The notes under the pieces were generated by a model that saw only the letters and a list, made by a program, of their open reading frames with translations, was not told where the DNA came from and did not search any database. The translations under genes were made by a program, and so were the position numbers. 27,995 bases of DNA from DASVCS01 sp036381495 (GTDB taxonomy: Bacteria; Gemmatimonadota; Gemmatimonadetes; Longimicrobiales; RSA9), in the NCBI GenBank assembly GCA_036381495.1, contig DASVCS010000044.1:1-27995 (forward strand), given 5' to 3'. Below are positions 1 through 6,604 of this stretch, piece by piece; position 1 is the first letter of the stretch, and each line of letters begins with the position of its first letter.

Positions 1-200
1 CCGCGCGCTTCGACGGCTACTCCACGGTCGACGCATCGGTCGCCGGCGACGTCGGCTTCTCCACGGTCACGCTCTCGGTCGCCAACCTCCTCGACGAGCA
101 GTACATCACGTACTACGGCCAGGCGGCGACGGACCGCGACGACCGCTTCTTCGCGGGCCGCGGGCGCACGCTGACGCTCCGTGTCGAGAGTCGGTTCTAG
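1..200 (+). CDS. TonB-dependent outer-membrane receptor, C-terminal end only
   Basis: The frame beginning at base 3 reads to a TAG stop at 198-200 and gives the last 65 residues of a beta-barrel. It contains the typical late-barrel phrase VANLLDEQYITYY and ends in RVESRF with a terminal phenylalanine, the usual signal for insertion by the BAM complex. These are hallmarks of TonB-dependent receptors that import siderophores, haem or other large ligands. The PepSY-type membrane protein that follows is a frequent partner of ferric-siderophore receptors, so an iron substrate is a reasonable inference. The N-terminal plug and most of the barrel lie outside the window, so the ligand cannot be read. 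Confidence 0.85.
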   Translation, partial: ARFDGYSTVDASVAGDVGFSTVTLSVANLLDEQYITYYGQAATDRDDRFFAGRGRTLTLRVESRF

Positions 201-427
201 GGTCGAGGTCGCGTGAATCGGTGCCGGATGGGAACGGCCGGGAGCGGGAGCGGCGGCTGCGCCGCCTGGAGCGGGAGCGTTTACGTTTACGGGAAGCGGG
301 GAGCGCCCTCCGCGCCCGTAGACGTCAACGGGGGAACAGGGTTCCCTTGGGGCGCCCCACTCCCGTTCTGGTCTCCGGATGTCGCCCCGAATCGCGCGCC
401 AGGCAGGCGAGCTTCGGATCAACAGTG

Positions 428-1522
428 ATGAGCTCCGGGCGCCGCGCGCTGCGCCGCCTCGTCCGCCGGGTGCACGTCTACGTCGGACTCGTGCTGTCGG
501 TCTTCCTGTTCGTGTTCGCGGTCACGGGCGGGGCGCTGGTCTACAAGGAGGCGTACTGGCGGCTCGTCTACCCCGAGCTGCGCGCGCCGACGCCCGCGCT
601 CGGGCCGGCCGACCACGCGGCCGCGATCGCGGCGGCGGAGCGGCGTTTCGGAGCGCACCTGCGCTCGGTGAAGCTCCCCGAGCCCGGCGTCGGCGCGTAC
701 CACCTCTACCTCGATGACGGTGAGGCCTTCCTCTCGGCGGCGGATCACCACGTGATCGACCGCTGGCGGCCGTCCGAGCGGGTCATGAGCCTTCTCTTCG
801 ACCTGCACGCGCATCTGATGGCGGGCGCGGCCGGCGAGCGGGTCGGCGGCGTGCTCGGGCTGCTCGGCGCCGTGCTCGCGGCGACCGGGCTGGTCCTCTG
901 GTGGCCGGCCCGGCGCCGCTTCGCGCTCGCGCACCTCGTCCCGCACGGCCTCTCCCGCCACCGGCTCCTCGCCCTGCACCGGGACCTCGGCGCACTGGCG
1001 AGCCCGATCCTGCTGGTGCTGCTGCTCACCGGTAGCGGGCTCGTCTTCTACGGCACGGCCCGGCGCGCCCTCAACGGCCTGTTCGGCGACCGCGTGCCGG
1101 CGGAACCCGCGCCGGCCGTGGATGCTGCGCTCTCCCTCGCGCCGCCCGATGCCGCGATGATCTCGCGCGTGGAGGCGACGTTCCCCGGCGCCCGCGTCGT
1201 GTTCTACTACCCGCCGCGCAACGGCGCCGGCTTCCATCGCTTCCGCCTCAAACAGCCGTGCGAGCTGCACCCGAACGGGCGCTCCTACGTGTCGCTGGAT
1301 GCCGCGGGCGACGTCGCCCGGACGACGGACGCGTGCGCCCAGCCGCCCGGCGAGCGCGCCGCCCACGCGATCTACCCGCTGCACTCCGGCAAGACCCGCA
1401 GCACCGTATACAAGCTGGTCACCTTCCTCGGCGCCGCGGCGCTGGCGGTGCTCTCGGCGAGCGGGGTGGTGGTGTATCTGAAGAGATTGCGGCGGATGGG
1501 TCGCGCGCAGCGGGGCGGGTGA
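428..1522 (+). CDS. PepSY-associated transmembrane protein (iron-regulated, PiuB-like)
   Basis: A 364-aa inner-membrane protein. Predicted membrane segments lie near residues 17-39, 139-160, 187-208 and close to the C-terminus (about 335-356). The layout, with a short N-terminal arginine-rich stretch, a first helix ending AVTGGALVYKE, a periplasmic PepSY-like region, and histidines at the membrane edge (LFDLHAHLM, LALHRDLG, YPLHSGK), matches the PepSY-associated TM family, members of which reduce or process imported iron-siderophore complexes. I chose ATG 428 because the reading frame upstream of it is arginine-rich low-complexity sequence and the family starts just before the first helix; GTG 425 is possible. 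It follows the TonB receptor by 227 bases on the same strand, so a joint iron-uptake role is likely. The 201-427 gap shows no gene. Confidence 0.85.
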   Translation: MSSGRRALRRLVRRVHVYVGLVLSVFLFVFAVTGGALVYKEAYWRLVYPELRAPTPALGPADHAAAIAAAERRFGAHLRSVKLPEPGVGAYHLYLDDGEAFLSAADHHVIDRWRPSERVMSLLFDLHAHLMAGAAGERVGGVLGLLGAVLAATGLVLWWPARRRFALAHLVPHGLSRHRLLALHRDLGALASPILLVLLLTGSGLVFYGTARRALNGLFGDRVPAEPAPAVDAALSLAPPDAAMISRVEATFPGARVVFYYPPRNGAGFHRFRLKQPCELHPNGRSYVSLDAAGDVARTTDACAQPPGERAAHAIYPLHSGKTRSTVYKLVTFLGAAALAVLSASGVVVYLKRLRRMGRAQRGG

Positions 1523-1970
1523 ACCCTTCGGGAGTCGCGATGGCTGAGGGTCGTTCGCGTCGGAGGCAGGAGCAGGGCGGTTGCCGCATCGGTTCGGAGT
1601 CGTGCACGGCGGCCGCAAGGGCGTCGCGGGCGGACAAGCAGCTCCGAATCGGCGGAGGAAATGCCCTAGCCGTACGTCCGCAGGTCTCGCGGGATCGGGT
1701 GCTCAGCGGTCCGCTCGCCAAGTCCTTGCAGGCTCACGAAAACCGCTACGCAGCAAATCCGGCGCCGCACGTCATCGCGACGGATACCATGAACTTCGCG
1801 AGCGGACCACTCAGCCGGCTACCGGATCGAGCAACCGACGCGTCATCGCCGGCGATCACGATCGCCGTTCATCGATCCGTTCCCGGGCGTCGTCGCTGCA
1901 TCGACGTTGGCCGACCGACGAGCCGGGATCCGGTCTCGCGAACGAGGCGGCGCCCCCGGGCTCCGGCCAC
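1523..1970. other. Intergenic stretch without a convincing gene
   Basis: About 450 bases between the convergent ends of the PepSY gene and the dps-like gene. The long frames crossing it are arginine/proline/serine-rich and look like GC-driven shadows. The only structure I see is a dyad with 7-base arms GGCGATC / GATCGCC separated by AC at 1851-1866, possibly an operator or part of a bidirectional terminator. Confidence 0.5.
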
Positions 1971-2606
1971 TCAGTGCGTCTCGCCGGCCGGTCCGCCCCG
2001 GCCGCCCTCCTCTCGCACGACCACGAGCGGCCCCTCGACCAGGTGCTCGGATACGAACCACGCCTGGAGCTCGTTGGTGCGGAGCACGTTCGAGACGAGG
2101 ATGTCGTTCGAGGCGAGGTCGCCGAGTTCCTCGGCGCGGCGCGCGAGGTCGCGGGTCTCCTTGATGATCAGCTCGTGGGCGTCGAGCAGTCGCGACAGCA
2201 TCGCGGGCACCTCTTCGGCGCCGTCCGGCGGGCGCTCGACCCTCGTCAGCTCGGCGACGTGCCGCGGATCCCCCACGGCGACGGCGCCCAGCGTCTGGAC
2301 CCGCTCGGCCAGCAGGTCGACGAGCTCCTCCTGCTCCTCGGCATGCTTGTCCATGAGCAGGTGGAGCTGGTAGAACGTCGCCCCGCGCATCAGCCAGTGC
2401 GTCTTCTTGTACAGGTCGTGCAGGATGCGCGTGTCGCTCAGGATCACGTTCAGTTCCGACGCCACCTCGCCGCGTACATCCGCCGACAGGCCGATCGGCA
2501 TGTCGCGAAGCTGATCGAACCGCTGAACCTCGTGGCCGTGCTGGTGCAGGTGCGGCTGGCTGGCGCCCGACGGCGAGTGCGGCCGGGGGAACGGTACGCT
2601 GGCCAT
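1971..2606 (-). CDS. dps: Dps-family ferritin-like DNA-protection protein
   Basis: A 211-aa ferritin-like protein. Dps proteins assemble into dodecamers that oxidise Fe(II) with peroxide and store it as ferric core, protecting DNA. The ferroxidase residues are all visible at the exact Dps spacing: H70 in KTHW, H82, D97 and E101 (offsets 12, 27, 31), inside the signature THWLMRGATFYQLHLL. It has an extra histidine-rich N-terminal tail (HLHQHGHE, residues 19-26) which might bind metal; this is inference. ATG 2606 is preferred over an upstream in-frame GTG at 2642 because a GGAGA motif lies seven bases upstream of it. Monocistronic on this strand, next to iron-uptake genes and a stress-type MerR regulator, consistent with oxidative or iron stress duty. 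Confidence 0.9.
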   Translation of the reverse strand: MASVPFPRPHSPSGASQPHLHQHGHEVQRFDQLRDMPIGLSADVRGEVASELNVILSDTRILHDLYKKTHWLMRGATFYQLHLLMDKHAEEQEELVDLLAERVQTLGAVAVGDPRHVAELTRVERPPDGAEEVPAMLSRLLDAHELIIKETRDLARRAEELGDLASNDILVSNVLRTNELQAWFVSEHLVEGPLVVVREEGGRGGPAGETH

Positions 2607-2756
2607 GCGTGGTCTCCATCCGGTAGAAGTCGCTCGCTCCACGCCCCGCCATCGGTCCCCGTTCGCCCGACGACGCGGCGCATCACCGCTCGAGTCCCGG
2701 CCATGGATCCCCGGGGCCGGGCAATGGTACGGTGGGCAAGTGATGTGCCCCCGCCA

Positions 2757-2887
2757 TCACCGCCGCGGACCGGCCGGCGGGACAGATGCCGGCGCGGAGC
2801 CGTGGAGGCCGACAGGGCCGCGTTCGCACGCGTGCCTTTGTCGGCGCATCCCCGGCCGTCACCGCCGCGGACCGGCCGGCGGGACAG
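2757..2887. repeat. 29-bp perfect direct repeat pair
   Basis: Two identical 29-base copies at 2757-2785 and 2859-2887, beginning TCACCGCCGCGG and ending GGCGGGACAG, with starts 102 bases apart. Both sit in the non-coding gap between the dps-like gene and the MerR gene. Two copies are too few for a CRISPR call and there is no cas gene. Confidence 0.8.
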
Positions 2888-2900
2888 CGCGGGCGCGGGT

Positions 2901-2931
2901 CGGACGCGTGCCCATCGCGGGCACGCGTCCG
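2901..2931 (-). terminator. Hairpin downstream of the MerR gene
   Basis: Perfect 13-bp stem (arm CGGACGCGTGCCC) with a 5-base loop, ending ten bases beyond the MerR stop codon. No T-run follows, so it may act as an mRNA 3' end stabiliser or with Rho rather than as a classic intrinsic terminator. Confidence 0.6.
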
Positions 2932-2940
2932 GATGCTCCG

Positions 2941-3750
2941 CTACTCCGCGTCCTCCGCCGCCGCCCGCTTCGCGTTCGCGCGGATCGCGGCGGCCACGAA
3001 GGCGGCCAGCCCTTCGGCGCGCTCCTCGTAATGGGCCTTGAAGCGCGGATCGGCCTCGTACATGTCGGCGAGGGCCGTGTGCATCTCGGGGCTGCACGGA
3101 TAGAACCAGCGGCTGATGTGTTGCCGCATGGCTTCCGCGCCCGACATCGCCTCCGCGCCATCGGGCGCGGCGCCGGCCGCCAGCAGCCCGGCCATGCGCG
3201 CCTCGTTCGACTCGGCCTCCTCCTGGATCGTCTTCCAGTCGGCCTTCGTGTAGCGCCGGGCACGTCGCATGGACTCCTTGTACGCGTCCGTGTCGCCCCA
3301 ACGCTCCCGCGCTTCCGCGCCGTACTTCGCCTGATGCGCGCGGACCTCCTCCGGCGCATCGGCGAAGGCGTCGAAGCCGTCCATCATCTCTTCACTGCTC
3401 ATCTTCGTCCCCCTTTCGATCGATTCGAGCACGCGGTCCACGGCGCGGATCACCGCGTCCGTCTTCCGCCGCTTCTCGACCAGAAGCTCGCGCTGCGCCC
3501 GGAGCGCAGACCGGCGGTCCAGCGCCGGGGCATCCAGCACCTGTCCGATGTTCTCGAGCGGAAAGCCCAGCTCCCGGTACAGCAGGATCTGATACAGCCG
3601 CTCCAGGTCCGCCTCCGAGTACAGCCGGTAGCCGGCACCGCTCCGCTCCGACGGGACCAGCAGTCCGATCTCGTCGTAGTGGTGCAGTGTCCGCACGGTC
3701 ACGTGCGCCAGCTCGGCCACCTCACCGACCTTCCAGTACCTCGTGTCCAT
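2941..3750 (-). CDS. MerR-family regulator with C-terminal TipAS ligand-binding domain
   Basis: A 269-aa regulator. Residues 1-75 form the MerR winged helix (KVGEVAELAHVTVRTLHHYDEIGLL, then GYRLYSEADLERLYQILLYRELGFPL), followed by a coiled-coil dimer helix (about 80-115) and a helical TipAS-type domain (about 140-262, with WGDTDAYKES and YTKADWKTI), the all-alpha globin-like pocket that in TipA binds thiopeptides and related ligands. Such proteins twist a promoter with an overlong spacer into an active form on ligand binding. ATG 3750 starts exactly at the conserved MDTRYWKVGEVA. The promoter upstream has the matching 19-bp spacer with central dyad, so autoregulation is expected. No resistance or efflux gene is adjacent, so the ligand is unknown. 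Confidence 0.9.
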   Translation of the reverse strand: MDTRYWKVGEVAELAHVTVRTLHHYDEIGLLVPSERSGAGYRLYSEADLERLYQILLYRELGFPLENIGQVLDAPALDRRSALRAQRELLVEKRRKTDAVIRAVDRVLESIERGTKMSSEEMMDGFDAFADAPEEVRAHQAKYGAEARERWGDTDAYKESMRRARRYTKADWKTIQEEAESNEARMAGLLAAGAAPDGAEAMSGAEAMRQHISRWFYPCSPEMHTALADMYEADPRFKAHYEERAEGLAAFVAAAIRANAKRAAAEDAE

Positions 3751-3807
3751 GGTCCGATCCTCCACCCGGGCCCGGCACATCCGTGCCGTTTTCGTCGCGA
3801 CGCCACA

Positions 3808-3838
3808 ACGGTAACACCTCACGTAACGTGAGGGTCAA
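3808..3838 (-). promoter_or_regulatory. MerR-type promoter with 19-bp spacer and central operator dyad
   Basis: On the minus strand a -35 box TTGACC (3838-3833) and a -10-like box TACCGT (3813-3808) are separated by 19 bp. The spacer holds a 17-bp dyad (CCTCACGT, one base, ACGTGAGG; 3817-3833). Elongated spacer plus dyad between the boxes is the defining layout of MerR-activated promoters, and it lies 58 bases upstream of the MerR start codon. Confidence 0.8.
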
Positions 3839-3848
3839 GGGGGGGGGG
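3839..3848. repeat. Homopolymer run of ten G
   Basis: Ten consecutive G residues directly upstream of the MerR -35 box and 27 bases from the mobile-element end. It is a candidate slip-prone tract but equally a place where assembly or base-calling errors occur. Confidence 0.8.
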
Positions 3849-3870
3849 TGAGGCGAACGCGCGTGCGTGG

Positions 3871-3875
3871 CATCA
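3871..3875. repeat. Left copy of 5-bp target-site duplication CATCA
   Basis: CATCA immediately precedes the element's TGTC end and recurs at 16458-16462 directly after the other end. Five-bp duplications are what Mu-type transposition produces. Confidence 0.85.
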
Positions 3876-3920
3876 TGTCGCGCGCCAACGAAATCTAGAC
3901 TTTTTCAACGAAATCTAGAC
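3876..3920. other. Left attachment end with two transposase-binding sites (L1, L2)
   Basis: Two identical 15-bp sites CAACGAAATCTAGAC at 3886-3900 and 3906-3920, with starts 20 bp apart (two helical turns), same orientation, 11 bp inside the terminal TGTC. In Mu the transposase binds three such sites per end; I see no third convincing left copy. Confidence 0.8.
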
Positions 3921-4586
3921 TTCGGTCCACGAGCGCCGTTCGAGGCGGTGGTCGATCGGAGCTTCGCATGCAGCGATTTTTGATGTGGCATACACCACGG
4001 CCGGCGCTGCCCTCTTAGGTGCGTCGCTCGGGACCGGTGGCGCGGCGACAGGTTCTTCTCATCCCGCCACGAAACGTCCAATCCCCGTTCCGTAAACCGC
4101 CGTTGAAGAGAGCTTTCAGAGTCGTTCAAGGCTGGTTGAAGGGGCTGGACCCGGCCCAGGCATTGCTGTAGCTTTGGAGCGGCAAGTCTGCGCCGGTGCG
4201 GTGCGTGCGACACGGTGAATCTCCCGGCCGTAGCTCCGTCTTCGACGGGCGCGCTTGTGGGGGGTGGGAGTCCCACCACGCACCGCCCGGCATTCTTCGC
4301 CGCGGTCGTTCTGGCAACTGGGAAATTCGCCGGTCCAGTTGGGTGGTCTGAGCTCTCGGGCGTAGACGACTCGCGCCGCCGAAAGGCGCGCCGGGCGTGG
4401 CAGCGGACCCGAGGCCACGCTCGCACGGGGAGGGTGGCGTACCCCCTGAACGGCCGCGGCATCTGGCGCTCGCCGCTGCACATTCCTGAGCGGTCTGTTC
4501 AGATCTCGATCCACCCCGCCCGGGTCGATCCAACGACGTTCCCGGCACCGCCTCAGTGTATTGCGGTCCTTCGTGAGTGCAGCAGC
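3921..4586. other. Left-end region of the element without a convincing gene
   Basis: About 670 bases between the left transposase sites and the end of protease I. Frames here are arginine/proline-rich with no recognisable domain. A 15-bp perfect dyad (GGTGGGA, G, TCCCACC) lies at 4263-4277. In Mu this end carries the repressor; here the repressor is at the other end. It may be a deletion scar, a packaging or regulatory region, or simply non-coding. Confidence 0.5.
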
Positions 4587-5264
4587 TCAACCCTCCATGC
4601 TCTTGATGAACGCCTCGTGAGTGATGCCGAGGTTCGCGCAGACCGCTCGTGCCACGGGGCCGATCCGTTCCGCGATTTCAGTCGCATGCGCCTCTCGCCT
4701 GCCCTCTTCCTCCAGGGTCCCGGGCGCGAGGCCGAGAAGGTCCTCGATCTTCATGCGCTCGGTTTGCTCGACCGACATGGTCCCTCCGTTGTGCTGCGCG
4801 TTGATCGCCTTGAGATGCAGGTTGGGCCGGTTCGTCAACCCGGCGCGCGCGATGTACTTGACGGTGCCTTGAGTGTCGTGGAAGAACACCGGCGAGAGGA
4901 ATCGGTACTCCCGGGCGCGGACGCTGCGCTCGCCTTCGGGTGTCCAGGCCACCCGTCCCCAGATCTCGCCGGCCCTCGCCTCGAGGTCCACGATCCAGCC
5001 GGCCGCGGGCGCGGCCGCCCCCGCGAGCCCCTCTTGGTCCAACGCGTGGCCGAAGTCGATCGGCAGGTCGTTGCCTCCCGCCCTCGCGCGTGTAAGCTGG
5101 ATGACCGCTTCGGGATCGGGCACCTCATAGGGACCGCGGCCATCCTGACCCTTGAAGGTGCCGGCCGGCAGCAGTTGCACCCATTCGGGCACCGCATCCA
5201 CCGTTGTGGCCGAGCGCGCGATCGCAAGCCCGTTCTCTACACCGTCCATGGTCCTTCGCCCCAT
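4587..5264 (-). CDS. Mu gpI-like prohead protease
   Basis: About 225 aa. The order of conserved phrases VPEWVQLLPAGTFKGQDGRG, LPIDFGHALD, PAAGWI, IWGRVAWTPEGE, EYRFLSPVFF and AGLTNRPNLHLKA is that of the Mu I protease family, which cleaves scaffold and head proteins during capsid maturation. The protein ends soon after (VCANLGITHEAF), so it is shorter than Mu I (361 aa) and may lack part of the scaffold-like C-terminal region. The start is uncertain: ATG 5264 or ATG 5249, both with weak Shine-Dalgarno matches; a GTG at 5291 would overlap the upstream gene. It follows head gene T by about 14 bases, and is the last gene of the element. In Mu, I precedes T; here the order is reversed. Confidence 0.85.
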   Translation of the reverse strand: MGRRTMDGVENGLAIARSATTVDAVPEWVQLLPAGTFKGQDGRGPYEVPDPEAVIQLTRARAGGNDLPIDFGHALDQEGLAGAAAPAAGWIVDLEARAGEIWGRVAWTPEGERSVRAREYRFLSPVFFHDTQGTVKYIARAGLTNRPNLHLKAINAQHNGGTMSVEQTERMKIEDLLGLAPGTLEEEGRREAHATEIAERIGPVARAVCANLGITHEAFIKSMEG

Positions 5265-5278
5265 TCCGTCGTTGTGTT

Positions 5279-6172
5279 CTACGCCAGCCACTGTGTGACC
5301 AGGAGATCGGCGCTGTCCTTGTAGACGTTCGTCGCCCCCGCCGCGGTGTGTTCCGCCTTCAGGACCTCGAGCCCGGCCCGCTCGAGCGACGGCGGCACGA
5401 CCAGGAGCGTGGGCCGGATGTTCAGCGGCCTTCCGCCGTCGGCCTTGAAACTCATCATGGCCGCGCGCGCGTCTCCGTAGCTTGTAGCGTCGAGAGGCTG
5501 GCGACTCGCGTAGGCGAGTTGCCAGAGCCCGAACCCTGCGTTCACCCGCGCGTCGATACCGTAGCGGAACTCCCTTCGCATGAAGACACGTTCATCGTCG
5601 ATCTTGTCCATGGCCGTGAACGTGTAGTCCCGTCTCCGCTGGAAGATGAGCGGCTTGACCGCGCGCGATACGTCGAGCAGGAACCAGGGCTCGCCCGCGC
5701 CGCCGCCGAGGTTGGAGACCGATTGCTCGGCGCCGGCTTCGTCCACAACCGGGTGATCGGTGTCGAAGAAGTTCTGCCCGTCGTAGCCTTTCTCCGTGAA
5801 GCCGTTCTTGAGCAGCCCGAAGACGAGCTCGTCCGGGTGGCTCTTGGCCTCTTCCGCGAGCTGGGCAATGAACGGGGCGTAGACCGCGTAGGAATCATCC
5901 TCGATGTCGTTGCGGTCCACACCGATCGTCGCCTCGAAAGAGCGGTTCTTGATCGTGTAGTCATGCGCACGGAGATTCTGCACCACGCGCTCGCCCACCC
6001 ACTCCCTGAGCCGAGGGATCGCCCCGAGCCAGGCATACGTTTCACTCCTGTGGCCGCTCGGGACGAGCATGGCGACGCGCTGCCAGTGCGAGGGGGCAGC
6101 GGCAAGCGCGCCGTTGAAGACGGTCTTGAAGCCGGTAGTGACCGCCCTGAGGGCGGACTGGTTGATGAGCAT
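5279..6172 (-). CDS. Mu gpT-like major head (capsid) protein
   Basis: 297 aa, close to the normal gpT length, with no internal break. The N-terminal MLINQSALRAVTTGFKTVF and the stretches AWLGAIPRLREWVGERVV, SFEATIGVDRNDIEDD and GQNFFDTDHPV are characteristic of the Mu T major capsid family, an HK97-fold shell protein. The start ATG lies 12 bases after the stop of the Mor/C-like regulator, so the genes are probably cotranscribed. Protease I follows directly. Portal, terminase and head-completion genes that normally accompany T are absent from the element, so T cannot by itself give a DNA-filled head; either a helper supplies them or the capsid set is a relic. Confidence 0.9.
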   Translation of the reverse strand: MLINQSALRAVTTGFKTVFNGALAAAPSHWQRVAMLVPSGHRSETYAWLGAIPRLREWVGERVVQNLRAHDYTIKNRSFEATIGVDRNDIEDDSYAVYAPFIAQLAEEAKSHPDELVFGLLKNGFTEKGYDGQNFFDTDHPVVDEAGAEQSVSNLGGGAGEPWFLLDVSRAVKPLIFQRRRDYTFTAMDKIDDERVFMRREFRYGIDARVNAGFGLWQLAYASRQPLDATSYGDARAAMMSFKADGGRPLNIRPTLLVVPPSLERAGLEVLKAEHTAAGATNVYKDSADLLVTQWLA

Positions 6173-6184
6173 GGAGTACTCGCT

Positions 6185-6604
6185 TCAATGGGTTCGGGTA
6201 ACGGCTCTGTTCACGGCGCGGCGGTTTGACTTCCGTGAGTCTCCGCGCCGCCGGTACCTTCGGCACACGGCGTAGACATGCCGCTCCGTGCAGCCTACGA
6301 TTTCAGCGATCAGCTGAGCCGGGAGACCTGCGTGCCGCAGCCTGGCGATTCGTTCGTCTCTGCCCTTCCCCACGGGAATGTCCCAGTACAAACCGCCGAA
6401 CCTGCTGCCGAGCTGGAGTGCGGCCTCCTCTCCGATCGCTTCAATCAACGCGGACCCCGAACGCGGCGTGCGCGGGACATACAACCTTCGGCCAGCAAAG
6501 CGGACGGCCAGGCGGAGGGCAGCCTCTTCGCCGACGATCCTGGCAAACCGGTCGAGCGGCTCACCCAACACGGCGGCTCCGCAGGCCCGGCGGTGCGAGC
6601 ACAT
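6185..6604 (-). CDS. Mor/C-like transcription activator within the late block
   Basis: 139 aa. The central phrase IGEEAALQLGSRFGGLYWDIPVG and the C-terminal helix-turn-helix (RIARLRHAGLPAQLIAEIVGCTERHVYAVCRRYRRR) match the Mor/C activator family of Mu, dimeric proteins that turn on middle and late phage promoters. An upstream VGEEAALRLAVRFAGRRLYVP segment looks like a second copy of the same beta-dimerisation motif. The ATG shares its A with the TGA stop of the tape measure gene (TGATG), so translation is coupled. It is paralogous to the Mor-like protein at 10397-10813. In Mu, C sits alone in the middle operon; finding such a regulator between tape measure and capsid genes is unusual and would give late transcription positive feedback. 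Confidence 0.75.
   Translation of the reverse strand: MCSHRRACGAAVLGEPLDRFARIVGEEAALRLAVRFAGRRLYVPRTPRSGSALIEAIGEEAALQLGSRFGGLYWDIPVGKGRDERIARLRHAGLPAQLIAEIVGCTERHVYAVCRRYRRRGDSRKSNRRAVNRAVTRTH

Noticed and set aside
2757..2887. CRISPR array
   Set aside because: Only two repeats, with a spacer of 73 bases and no cas genes.
1258..3041. Long plus-strand frames across the dps-like gene and its flanks
   Set aside because: Arginine/proline/serine-rich antisense shadows of a clear Dps gene; no domain and no ribosome site.
4215..5324. Plus-strand frame over protease I as an antisense gene
   Set aside because: No family features; the minus-strand frame is a well-supported Mu I protease.
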